Assembly (NCBI GenBank): GCA_964641135.1
Contig: CAZXJV010000070.1
Location: forward strand, 1-14,755
Reading direction: 5' to 3'
Source: Teretinema sp964641135
GTDB lineage: Bacteria; Spirochaetota; Spirochaetia; Treponematales; Treponemataceae
DNA length: 14,755 bases
The translations under genes and the position numbers were made by a program. The notes beneath the pieces were generated by a model. The model was not told the origin of the DNA. It ran no database searches and saw only the letters and a program-made list of their open reading frames with translations. Shown here one piece after another: positions 7,065 to 13,983 of the stretch. The first letter of the stretch is position 1. Each line of letters opens with the position of its first letter.

Positions 7065-9386
7065 TTATTCTTTTGACAAGCCCCGGACCGTCCTTCTGCC
7101 GCCGAAGATAAAAAGACCTATTGTAAGGGCAAGCATCCCAAGAGCAACAGCTATCCACAGGATGCTGCCTCCCGATGCTGCCTGATAATACAGGGTAGCG
7201 GTAATCCATGCCAGCACGGTCAGGTAGCTGACAGAAAGAATACCGTAAACCGTTCCTGTTTCCCGGATGATAGCCCCAAGCGCGGCTATACAGGGAAAGT
7301 AGATTAAAATAAACAGAAGATAGGCATAGGCCGCATGTGGATTGTTGCCGAACGCAGAACGCAGGCTTGCAAAAACCCCGGTATCGGAACCTATCGCATC
7401 TGCAACTTCAGACTCATCATCGGTAATGATGGAGATGCCGAGAGGGTCGAGAAGCAGGTCGACAAAACCCGCAAGTCCTTCAGGAATTGAGGCAAAGGCC
7501 GCTGAAACCTCCTCCAGGAAATTCCACTCATCCTGTTCATTTTCTCCGGATTCACCGCCTTCAGCGGAAGCTTCGTAAATCTGTCCGTACAAACCGTTCA
7601 AGGTTCCGACAACCGCCTCTTTGGCAAACAAGCCGGTAAAAATACCTACCGTTGCCGGCCAGTTGTCCTGCTCAATCCCCATCGGGCTGAACACCGGGGT
7701 TATGCCCCTGCCGATAGCTGCCAGAACCGATTCTTCACTGTCCTCGTTTCCGAAGCTGCCGTCTGTACCGATTGAATTAAGAAGACCCAGCAGGGCAACA
7801 ACCAGCACTATAACCTTTCCCGCACGGGATACAAAAGAACGCAACCTAATCCAGGTATGACGCACGAGCGATCCGGCACGGGGCACGTGGTACGGGGGAA
7901 GCTCCATTACGAAGGGCGCTCCCTGTCCTTTGAACAACGTATTACGCAGCAAGAAGCCGGTTGCGACTGCAAGCACAATGCCGGCAAGATACAGGCTCAT
8001 TACCACCGACCCGGCAGCAGATCCAAAAAAAGCTGCACCGAACAGGGCATACACGGGCAAACGTGCCCCGCAGGACATAAACGGGGTCATAAATACAGTC
8101 AGGTATCTATCCCGCTTGTTCTCAAGTGTTCGTGTAGCCATTACAGCCGGAACCGTACATCCAAAACCAACAATCAGCGGAATAAAAGCCTTCCCCGGCA
8201 ACCCTATAACACGAAGGGCACGGTCCATAACAAAGGCTGCACGGGCCATATACCCTGAATCTTCCAGAAACGAAAGAAAAAAGAACATAAAAAACATGAC
8301 GGGAATAAAGGTCGCAACTGTCTGTAAGCCGGCACCGATACCCCCTGAAAGCAGGGCAATCAGCCAGCCGGGAGCCGAAAGGTTTTCCAGAACAAGGGCA
8401 AGGCCATCCACAAAGACAGCTCCGAACAAAATATCAAAGAAATCTATAAAGGCACCGCCCAGTCCGAGCACCAGTGAAAAAAGGCCATACATTACCAGTA
8501 AAAACAGGGGTATTCCCAAAAAGCGGTTCAATACCACACGATCAATCCGCTCCGTTGCCCCGGTCCGGGTTTTCTCGTGTGCAAGCCGCACGCACCGTCC
8601 CGCACAGGAAGCAATCTGTTCGTATTTTGTTCCTGCAACAACTGCGTCAACAGCCTCGCCAAGTTTATTTTCCAGATCCCGTACAGTATCTGCAAGCTGA
8701 CGGCCGTCGATAATGGAAGCGCTGCGACCGGTTAAAAAGGCGTCGCCTTCAAGAAGCTTCAGCGCAACCCAACGAGAAGATGTATTCATCTCGCCGGAAA
8801 GCGCAGTAACCCGGGGGGCAAGTGCATCCAGTTCCTTTTCAACCGCACCAGGATACCTGATTACATATCCCGACGGCGAAACCGATCCCAGTACAGAATC
8901 GATAAACTGTTTCAGCCTGCCTATGTCTGCACTGTTTGTAGCATTTATCGCGATAACAGGTACACCAAGATCCCGTGAAAGGCTGTCAGGATCAATAATC
9001 TGACCCTTGCGTTCGGCAAGATCTGTCATGTTCAGAACAACTATAACCGGTAATCCCATCTCGATCATATTCATTGTCAAAAACAGGTTTCTCTCAAAGT
9101 TTGAGGCGTCAACAATGTTTATAACAGCCTCGGCCTCACCGCCGAGAAGATAGTCCCGGGCGACTTTTTCATCCTCGGAATGTGATGAAAGAGAATAAAT
9201 ACCGGGCAGATCAACCAGCTGTACATTGAAGGAATCCAGAACCAGTGAGCCTGTTTTCTTTTCAACCGTTACACCCGGCCAGTTTCCCACGCGCTGATTG
9301 CTTCCTGTCAGAGCATTAAAAAGGGTTGTTTTGCCGGAATTCGGATTTCCTGCAATTGCAATTACGGTGCTTTTTTTCTTGTCCAT
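7065..9386 (-). CDS. feoB: FeoB ferrous iron transporter
   Basis: A 773-residue inner-membrane Fe(II) permease of normal length for the family. The N-terminal G domain shows G1 GNPNSGKTT (13-21), a G2 Thr near 40, G3 DLPG (59-62) and G4 NMTD (119-122), the last giving guanine specificity. The membrane part carries the two family gate regions with hydrophobic helices, including GFGCTVPAVMATRTLE, FMSCGARLPVYALFG, FAKEAVVGTLNGLYG and IYFPCIAALGAIIRETG; the conserved Cys residues in these segments are candidate metal ligands. A Glu/Ser-rich loop with GGESGENEQDEWN lies between the last two. The start ATG overlaps the stop of the second feoA by one base (TGATG), so translation is coupled. It is the third gene of a feoA-feoA-feoB operon, regulated by the promoter and operator before the first feoA. 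No feoC is seen. Confidence 0.97.
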   Translation of the reverse strand: MDKKKSTVIAIAGNPNSGKTTLFNALTGSNQRVGNWPGVTVEKKTGSLVLDSFNVQLVDLPGIYSLSSHSEDEKVARDYLLGGEAEAVINIVDASNFERNLFLTMNMIEMGLPVIVVLNMTDLAERKGQIIDPDSLSRDLGVPVIAINATNSADIGRLKQFIDSVLGSVSPSGYVIRYPGAVEKELDALAPRVTALSGEMNTSSRWVALKLLEGDAFLTGRSASIIDGRQLADTVRDLENKLGEAVDAVVAGTKYEQIASCAGRCVRLAHEKTRTGATERIDRVVLNRFLGIPLFLLVMYGLFSLVLGLGGAFIDFFDILFGAVFVDGLALVLENLSAPGWLIALLSGGIGAGLQTVATFIPVMFFMFFFLSFLEDSGYMARAAFVMDRALRVIGLPGKAFIPLIVGFGCTVPAVMATRTLENKRDRYLTVFMTPFMSCGARLPVYALFGAAFFGSAAGSVVMSLYLAGIVLAVATGFLLRNTLFKGQGAPFVMELPPYHVPRAGSLVRHTWIRLRSFVSRAGKVIVLVVALLGLLNSIGTDGSFGNEDSEESVLAAIGRGITPVFSPMGIEQDNWPATVGIFTGLFAKEAVVGTLNGLYGQIYEASAEGGESGENEQDEWNFLEEVSAAFASIPEGLAGFVDLLLDPLGISIITDDESEVADAIGSDTGVFASLRSAFGNNPHAAYAYLLFILIYFPCIAALGAIIRETGTVYGILSVSYLTVLAWITATLYYQAASGGSILWIAVALGMLALTIGLFIFGGRRTVRGLSKE

Positions 9387-9619
9387 CAGATACTCCGTAT
9401 TTCCAGGGCTTCTGCCTCTGCTTTGCGCAGGCTCAGTTTAAAACCGCGCACTTCAATTTCTACCGGATCACCAAGAGGCGCCACCCTCAGTACTGTAAAT
9501 GGAGTTCCGCGGGTTAACCCCATAGACAAAAGCCTGTCACGCCAGGCTGCCGAGCCTGAGGTATAACCGGTAACTTCACCCCTGCTGCCCGGCTGCAGGC
9601 TGCCGATTGATTCACTCAT
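9386..9619 (-). CDS. feoA: FeoA-like protein (second of two, next to feoB)
   Basis: A 77-residue cytoplasmic SH3-like beta-barrel protein. The FeoA pattern is clear: PGSRGEVTGY, then LLSMGLTRGTPFTVLRVAPLG, then DPVEIEVRGFKLSLRKAEAEAL. FeoA proteins are thought to bind the FeoB G domain or core and support iron uptake. AAGGGG lies 6 nt before the ATG, and the stop overlaps the feoB start. It shares the fold but only modest sequence with the upstream feoA, so these are diverged paralogues, not a recent duplication. Confidence 0.93.
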   Translation of the reverse strand: MSESIGSLQPGSRGEVTGYTSGSAAWRDRLLSMGLTRGTPFTVLRVAPLGDPVEIEVRGFKLSLRKAEAEALEIRSI

Positions 9620-9651
9620 AACTATCCCCTTACAACGATACGTAAAACAAT

Positions 9652-9672
9652 AAAAAAAACCGGATTACCGGT
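9652..9672 (-). terminator. Terminator-like hairpin inside the feo operon
   Basis: On the minus strand ACCGG-TAAT-CCGGT is followed directly by eight T. The 5-bp stem is short but the T run is long, so partial termination between the two feoA genes is likely. It would lower feoB expression relative to the first feoA or act as an attenuator. Confidence 0.6.
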
Positions 9673-9680
9673 ATAAAATA

Positions 9681-9905
9681 CTACACAGCAGTGTGCTGAA
9701 TAAGGATCGAACGTGCCAGGCTGCGGCCCAGCACAACAGTACTGCCCAACACCTCCACAAGCAAAGGATCGCGGTTTCCGCCCTGAATCATACGTACAGG
9801 TACACCGGGAACCAGGCCCAATTCCAGTAGCTGTACCCGTGTATCTAGTCCCCCTACACTGCGTATAACAGCACGCTTTCCGTTTTTCAGTTTTGACAGT
9901 TCCAT
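9681..9905 (-). CDS. feoA: FeoA-like protein (first gene of the feo operon)
   Basis: A 74-residue FeoA-domain protein: LKNGKRAVIRSVGG, LLELGLVPGVPVRMIQGG, then DPLLVEVLGSTVVLGRSLARSILI. The layout matches the FeoA SH3-like fold, and it probably works with FeoB on the cytoplasmic face. AAAGGAG lies 5 nt upstream of the ATG. It is the promoter-proximal gene; 61 nt with a terminator-like hairpin part it from the next feoA. Two separate feoA genes before feoB are known from several anaerobes. Which one is the true FeoB partner cannot be told from sequence. Confidence 0.92.
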   Translation of the reverse strand: MELSKLKNGKRAVIRSVGGLDTRVQLLELGLVPGVPVRMIQGGNRDPLLVEVLGSTVVLGRSLARSILIQHTAV

Positions 9906-9942
9906 CCGGGCTCCTTTACAGTTCTATTGTTAACCTCATCAT

Positions 9943-9971
9943 ACTTTACATATTCAGATATTTTTTGTCAA
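9943..9971 (-). promoter_or_regulatory. Promoter of the feo operon
   Basis: On the minus strand a perfect -35 TTGACA (9971-9966) is followed by a 17-nt spacer and -10 TAAAGT (9948-9943, 4 of 6). Transcription would start near 9936 and give a leader of about 30 nt. The -35 lies inside an operator-like palindrome. Confidence 0.65.
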
Positions 9972-9987
9972 CACTAGTTAACAAAAA
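9962..9987. promoter_or_regulatory. Operator-like palindrome between feo and the DUF1980-like gene
   Basis: TTTTTGTCAAC and GTTAACAAAAA are inverted around ACTA, matching at 10 of 11 positions. The palindrome covers the -35 of feo. A third half-site TTGTTAAC lies at 9927-9934, at or just after the expected feo transcription start. Placement and repetition are as expected for a metal-responsive repressor (Fur, DtxR or MntR type). I cannot assign the family, since no consensus matches well. Confidence 0.55.
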
Positions 9988-10001
9988 CAGATAAAAAAGG
10001 T

Positions 10002-10031
10002 TTGGCGAAGTCCCGGGAAAAATGCTATCTT
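10002..10031 (+). promoter_or_regulatory. Promoter of the DUF1980-like gene, leaderless
   Basis: TTGGCG (10002-10007), an 18-nt spacer and TATCTT (10026-10031) form a moderate sigma-70 promoter. The ATG begins at 10038, just where transcription should start. No Shine-Dalgarno precedes the ATG. Confidence 0.4.
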
Positions 10032-10037
10032 TGAACC

Positions 10038-10598
10038 ATGAACAAATCCATCCGGCTCTTGCTTATTATCGGTCTCACCCTGCTGTCAACCTTTATAGCT
10101 GTGTCCATACTGTTACCCGGATTTAACGGCCCTGACCGGTATACAAAAACAGGCGAAGTTACCGAAGGAACCCATGATTTTTTGCTGCCGGTTCCGGGAT
10201 CATCACAAAACCGCCTGTTCCAGGATTCGGTAATGATAGAACTCACAGAAGAAAATTACTCACGCGCCTATCAGGAAATATACGACTATCGTGAAGAATA
10301 TTACGGCAGGCCGATACGTCTCGACGGTTATGTAACCTGGCAGGATTCAGGACAAACTGATCAGTTCTTGATAGGACGGGATTTGTTCTGGTGTTGTGAG
10401 TCTGATGTCTATTTTATAGGTTTTGTTGTAATTTCAGACGAAACTCCGAACGAACGTACAGAGCTTGCGGTGACAGGGACGCTTGAGGCAGTCCCGTACA
10501 CCGATCCGGAAAGCGGCAAGACCTTTCTTGTGCCTGCAATAAAGGCAGAAAAACTGCAGCCTGCCGGTAAACCTGTGAATCAGGTATCCTGGTTCTGA
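10038..10598 (+). CDS. Membrane-anchored DUF1980/YcgQ C-terminal-like protein
   Basis: A 186-residue protein. Residues 8-28 form one hydrophobic helix (anchor or uncleaved signal), with the rest outside the cytoplasm. The C-terminal part, RPIRLDGYVTW...QFLIGRDLFWCC...FIGFVV...LAVTGTLE...FLVPAIKAEKLQP, resembles the C-terminal domain of YcgQ-type proteins (TIGR03943/DUF1980), including the adjacent cysteines C119-C120. In Firmicutes that family is paired with a YcgR-type permease and linked to metal, often zinc, regulation (established association). Here no permease is beside it and the multi-helix N-terminal part is missing. It diverges from feoA across a probable metal-responsive operator, so a metal-related role is a reasonable inference. 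Its 3' end overlaps the convergent receiver gene by 19 bp. The family call rests on motif resemblance only. Confidence 0.72.
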   Translation: MNKSIRLLLIIGLTLLSTFIAVSILLPGFNGPDRYTKTGEVTEGTHDFLLPVPGSSQNRLFQDSVMIELTEENYSRAYQEIYDYREEYYGRPIRLDGYVTWQDSGQTDQFLIGRDLFWCCESDVYFIGFVVISDETPNERTELAVTGTLEAVPYTDPESGKTFLVPAIKAEKLQPAGKPVNQVSWF

Positions 10599-10987
10599 TT
10601 TCCCGGTTCCGACAGGACAGCAATCAGTTCAACCGGGCTCCAGGGCTTGCTGAAAACTGCAAGTACAGAAGGATTCTGTTTTACCCGTGCTATTGCCTGC
10701 TGATCAGCATGCCCGGTAATCATTACAGCCTTTATGAATGGATACCGATCATGCACAATATCCAGAAACACATCTCCTTTCATGCCGGGCATCAGCCAGT
10801 CGGAAATGATGTACACAACTTCCACCTCTTCCCGGTACAGTTCCTGCACAACTTCCAGAGCAGATTCCGCGTCAGTCGCCTGCTCATAGATATATTGAGT
10901 CCCGAAAACCCTTTTCAGTTCCTGGATTATTGATACAAGGATCAGTATTTCATCATCAACACACAGAATCGCCTTCTTTACCGACAT
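10580..10987 (-). CDS. Single-domain response regulator (CheY-like receiver)
   Basis: A 135-residue protein with a receiver domain and nothing else: D11-D12 acidic pair, phosphoacceptor D63 in SDWLMPGMKG, T91 in VMITGHAD and K114 in FSKPW. The final residues (GNQNQDT) are a polar tail. It may pass phosphate to a partner or act by binding. The start chosen is MSVKKAILCVDDE, directly before the domain, with a weak GGGGTG ribosome site. An earlier in-frame ATG at 11077 would add 30 residues that do not look like part of a receiver. The nearest kinase on the same strand ends at 11353, beyond an opposing tRNA, and is a plausible partner because HisKA_2 kinases often signal through stand-alone receivers (inference). 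Confidence 0.88.
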   Translation of the reverse strand: MSVKKAILCVDDEILILVSIIQELKRVFGTQYIYEQATDAESALEVVQELYREEVEVVYIISDWLMPGMKGDVFLDIVHDRYPFIKAVMITGHADQQAIARVKQNPSVLAVFSKPWSPVELIAVLSEPGNQNQDT

Positions 10988-11170
10988 GGCACACCCCGCA
11001 TCAAGAAGTTGTATCAGAAGAAAGATACCACCAAAGCCGTGTAACTCTCCTTCATCATCACTCCTATTCTCGCTCATTTATTAAAAAAGTCAAAAAAAAC
11101 TGCAGGAAGAGCTTTAAAAACATTTTTTCGGGGTGCCCGTATACGTGTTTTTCGGGAAACTGTGCAATTC

Positions 11171-11199
11171 TTGACAGCTGCCATGATTGGTTATACTAT
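11171..11199 (+). promoter_or_regulatory. Promoter of the tRNA-Gly gene
   Basis: A perfect -35 TTGACA (11171-11176), a 17-nt spacer and TACTAT (11194-11199) precede the tRNA by 34 nt. A TATACT reading at 11192 with a 15-nt spacer is the alternative. Confidence 0.7.
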
Positions 11200-11233
11200 T
11201 TGCTCATCCCGGAATACCATTCAGGGCTTTAAA

Positions 11234-11305
11234 GCGGATGTCGTATAACGGCTATTACCCGAGCTTCCCAAGCTCGTGACGGGGGTTCGACTCCCCTCAT
11301 CCGCT
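11234..11305 (+). tRNA. tRNA-Gly(CCC)
   Basis: A complete cloverleaf can be folded by eye. The acceptor stem is GCGGATG (11234-11240) with CATCCGC (11298-11304) and discriminator T, as bacterial tRNA-Gly requires. The anticodon stem CGAGC/GCTCG encloses loop TTCCCAA, giving anticodon CCC. The T arm is GGGGG-TTCGACT-CCCCT in form, with the conserved TTCGA. CCA is not encoded (CTG follows) and must be added after transcription. This isoacceptor reads GGG codons. Confidence 0.95.
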
Positions 11306-11344
11306 CTGTCCGGAATCATAAAAAAGTACAGAGCGCGTTTTATA
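11302..11344 (+). terminator. Possible terminator of the tRNA-Gly gene
   Basis: CGCTCTGT (11302-11309) pairs with ACAGAGCG (11328-11335), an 8-bp stem followed by CG and four T. The stem takes in the last three stem bases and discriminator of the tRNA, so the two folds compete. The T tract is short. Confidence 0.4.
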
Positions 11345-11352
11345 CCTGTGGT

Positions 11353-13197
11353 TCATTCCCCCGGAAAGAGTACTGTTATCCTGGTTCCCCGGGTATTGTC
11401 GTGCTCCACCGACCCTCCAAGCTGCTGTGCAAGTGCATATACAAGCATAAACCCGAGGCTGCGTACATGTGGAAAGTCAACGCAGGTGTCCATCCCGACT
11501 CCGTCATCCGCAACTGTCAACCTGTACATTCCTTCAGTTTGAACAAGCCGTATTGTCAAAGTTCCACCTTTTTCGGTAAAGGCGTATTTAACCGCATTTG
11601 AAATCAATTCGTTCAATATCAGTGCCACAGGCATGGCGGTCTGAAGGGTAAACCATATCTGGTCAACATCACGGATCAGGGTAACTCGTGAAAGTACTTC
11701 GTGCCAGGAAACAGATAATTCTTCAAGAACATGATCGATGTAATCTTCCATGTTCAGGGAAAGAAAGTCACCGGACTGATACAAAAGCTCGTGCAGCTGT
11801 GCCATGGACTGTATACGTTGATGTGTTTCCTGCATCAACAGCCTGTCATGATCATCACGGTATTGGTCTGCCTGCAACGCAACAAGACTGGATATAACTT
11901 GTAAATTGTTATTTACACGGTGGTGTATTTCTTTTAAAAGTATTTCTTTTTCACGGAGAGAACCCAGGATTCTGTTTTCATACTGAACCTGTTCACTGAT
12001 ATCTCTGGATAGATATAAAACGGAATCCGCATCAAATTTAACGCACCGGGCTTCAAAGTGGCAGGCACCGGCCGGTACTGCAAGCTGATAGCGAAATACC
12101 TGCATCCGGCCGGTACTCAGAACCTCGGCGATAACACTCTTGAACATGGTAACCTGTTCAACAGAAAAATCAATCTCGCAAAGATTTCTGCCTATTAAAT
12201 CTTGCGGGTCACGGGCCAGCAGATCACGGTTATTATGAGAACAGTCAATATAATTACCCTGACTGTCGATTATAAAGTATAAATCCGGTAAAGCAGAAAT
12301 CAAAGCCTTGTGGCGCCGTTCGCTTTGGGCCAGCAGATCAAGATGGTTTTTAAGTTCCAGTGTTTTAAAAGCAACCTGACGACGCAGCAGCAGTATAAAA
12401 AGAAACAAAATGAAAAGTACAAGCAGCAAGACTACCGAGGCAGTCCACACATAGCGCATATCAGGCAAGGGGGCAAGGGTATTGCCCAGCCATGACCTCT
12501 CTATCTCGCGAATCCGCCTGAGGGGTATCCGGGAAAAACCGTTTTCAATCTGCACCATCAGTTCATTACGGCCGGACTGAACAGCGCGGTGAAACTGGCC
12601 GGTATACAGTGTGAAGGTATATCTGTAATCCTGATCAAGATTGTACCGGTACAAAAAGTATGTAGCGGGTGGTTTATCAATGCAAAAAACCCGGATTTCC
12701 AGATCCCGGGCAGCCCTTATAATGTCTTCATAGCTTTGATAATAAAGAAGGTCGGTAACACCGGCATTGAGCAGGACATCAACGCAGGCATCCCCTTCCT
12801 TGACGGCGATACGAAAGCCCCGTAAATCAGATATGGTATTGATACCGCTGATTGAACGATGAAAAAAAACCGGTACATCTATACTGGTATACGGGGCGCT
12901 GTATATATACCGTACAGCCCGCTCGGAGGTATAAAAAAAAGTATCTATGACATCTCCGTTGCCTGCCTCCATCTCTTTCAATGCTTCTGCCCATGGCAGT
13001 GCCCGTAAAGCCACAGTACGGCCGGTGATTGCTGACCATTCATTCCATAAGTCTATCAGGATTCCCTGAACCTCACCTTCAAGGGTGCGAAACGAATAGG
13101 GGGGATAATTGTCATCAAGCAAGACACGCACAGGTTTATCCAGGGCTGAAACAGTATGGACAAGCAAAAACAGGGCAAGCATTGCTACAATCTTCAT
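11353..13197 (-). CDS. Sensor histidine kinase: periplasmic SBP_bac_3 domain, PAS, HisKA_2
   Basis: A 614-residue membrane kinase. A signal peptide or N-terminal helix (1-18) leads to an extracytoplasmic solute-binding domain of the amino-acid (SBP_bac_3) type at about 22-240, with VLLDDNYPPYSF, GILIDLWNEW, DTFFYTSERA and LRGFRIAVKEGD. A membrane helix follows at 250-271, then PAS (about 290-400). The kinase core is of the HisKA_2 type: LLKEIHHRVNNNLQVISSL with the His425-His426 pair, NELISNAVKYAF, DDGVGMD and LGFMLVYALAQQLGGSVE. Such kinases sense small solutes, often amino acids or other nutrients, directly or as degenerate domains; the ligand is unknown. The start is set at MKIVAML because it begins the signal peptide; earlier in-frame ATGs at 13233 and 13215 add 12 polar residues. 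A TATACT box lies 6 nt before this ATG. The gene diverges from birA. Confidence 0.92.
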   Translation of the reverse strand: MKIVAMLALFLLVHTVSALDKPVRVLLDDNYPPYSFRTLEGEVQGILIDLWNEWSAITGRTVALRALPWAEALKEMEAGNGDVIDTFFYTSERAVRYIYSAPYTSIDVPVFFHRSISGINTISDLRGFRIAVKEGDACVDVLLNAGVTDLLYYQSYEDIIRAARDLEIRVFCIDKPPATYFLYRYNLDQDYRYTFTLYTGQFHRAVQSGRNELMVQIENGFSRIPLRRIREIERSWLGNTLAPLPDMRYVWTASVVLLLVLFILFLFILLLRRQVAFKTLELKNHLDLLAQSERRHKALISALPDLYFIIDSQGNYIDCSHNNRDLLARDPQDLIGRNLCEIDFSVEQVTMFKSVIAEVLSTGRMQVFRYQLAVPAGACHFEARCVKFDADSVLYLSRDISEQVQYENRILGSLREKEILLKEIHHRVNNNLQVISSLVALQADQYRDDHDRLLMQETHQRIQSMAQLHELLYQSGDFLSLNMEDYIDHVLEELSVSWHEVLSRVTLIRDVDQIWFTLQTAMPVALILNELISNAVKYAFTEKGGTLTIRLVQTEGMYRLTVADDGVGMDTCVDFPHVRSLGFMLVYALAQQLGGSVEHDNTRGTRITVLFPGE

Positions 13198-13211
13198 ATG
13201 TTCAGTATACT
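13182..13211 (+). promoter_or_regulatory. Promoter of birA with a palindromic -10 shared by both strands
   Basis: TTGCTA (13182-13187), an 18-nt spacer and TATACT (13206-13211) fit a sigma-70 promoter for birA. AGTATACT at 13204-13211 is its own reverse complement, so TATACT also reads on the minus strand, 6 nt before the kinase ATG. A -35 for the minus direction is poor (TGGGAA at 17 nt). Confidence 0.45.
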
Positions 13212-13219
13212 CCATGTGT

Positions 13220-13972
13220 ATGAATCTTCCCATACAACAGGTATTACAAATTTTTGAAAACAGGCCGCCAATCAGTGTGTACTATGTACCACAGACCGAT
13301 TCTACCATGCTTTTGGCTCGCAGGTTTGCTGCAGCATTGGTACCGCCCGCGGTTATGCTGACCGACTTTCAGACCGGAGGCAAGGGCCGTATTTCAGGCC
13401 GGCACTGGCTTTCAGGCCCCAAGGAATCCCTTTTATGCACCCTGGTTCTTGAAGGGCCGCCTGTGGCGGGTTTTACCCTGAAAATCGGCCTTGCCGCAGC
13501 CCTGGCGATTGAATCCATCACCGGCGGAAAATTGACACCGAAGATCAAATGGCCCAATGATATTCTGATAAACGGACGTAAAATCGCAGGAATCCTGTGC
13601 GAAAGCGACGGAAAAACCGTACTGGCAGGAATAGGCATCAATCTTGCCCAGACCTCATTTCCCCCTGAAATTGAAAAAAAGGCTACGTCACTGCTGATCG
13701 AATGCGGACTCGGTGTTGAGCCAGGCACCATGCTTGTTCAGATATTACAAGATTTTTTCCGGTTATCTGATGATGCGGCACTCATTAACTGGCACGGAGA
13801 AACAGAAGCCCGATTATGGAACAAGGGGAAGCATGCGATCTTTAACTCCGGAGACCCGATTGCACATGAGTATGTTTCCGGAGTAATTCAGGGAATCAAT
13901 CACGATGGAGCCTTACGGATGAAACTAAGCGATGGAACTGACCGTATCCTGTATTCGGGTGAATTTGAATAA
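13220..13972 (+). CDS. birA: Biotin--[acetyl-CoA-carboxylase] ligase, class I
   Basis: A 250-residue cytoplasmic enzyme that activates biotin with ATP to biotinyl-5'-AMP and attaches it to a lysine of biotin carboxyl carrier protein. Visible motifs are PQTDSTM (24-30), the biotinyl-AMP loop TGGKGRISGRHW (52-63, equivalent to GRGRRGR), KWPNDI (110-115) with the substrate lysine, and GRKIAGILCE (119-128), then the C-terminal SH3-like cap ending in LYSGEFE. There is no N-terminal winged helix, so unlike Escherichia coli BirA it should not act as a repressor. Two ATGs (13214 and 13220) come just after the TATACT box with no ribosome-binding site, so the mRNA is probably leaderless; 13220 is preferred by spacing. 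It converges on the RG-rich gene with an 11-nt gap. Confidence 0.93.
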   Translation: MNLPIQQVLQIFENRPPISVYYVPQTDSTMLLARRFAAALVPPAVMLTDFQTGGKGRISGRHWLSGPKESLLCTLVLEGPPVAGFTLKIGLAAALAIESITGGKLTPKIKWPNDILINGRKIAGILCESDGKTVLAGIGINLAQTSFPPEIEKKATSLLIECGLGVEPGTMLVQILQDFFRLSDDAALINWHGETEARLWNKGKHAIFNSGDPIAHEYVSGVIQGINHDGALRMKLSDGTDRILYSGEFE

Positions 13973-13983
13973 ACAGGCTTGAC

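Noticed and set aside
7158..7167. CAGGATGCTG inside feoB as a further copy of the 18-bp repeat
   Set aside because: The match stops after 10 bases and lies in coding sequence, so chance explains it.
7930..8700. Open frame of 256 codons on the plus strand inside feoB
   Set aside because: It is antisense to a well-supported transporter gene, is rich in Arg/Ser/Pro/Thr as mirror frames are, and has no domain or ribosome site.
10985..11000. TGGCAC-like sequence before the receiver gene as a sigma-54 promoter
   Set aside because: The -12 part lacks the TTGC core at the right distance. No other site in the window fits better.
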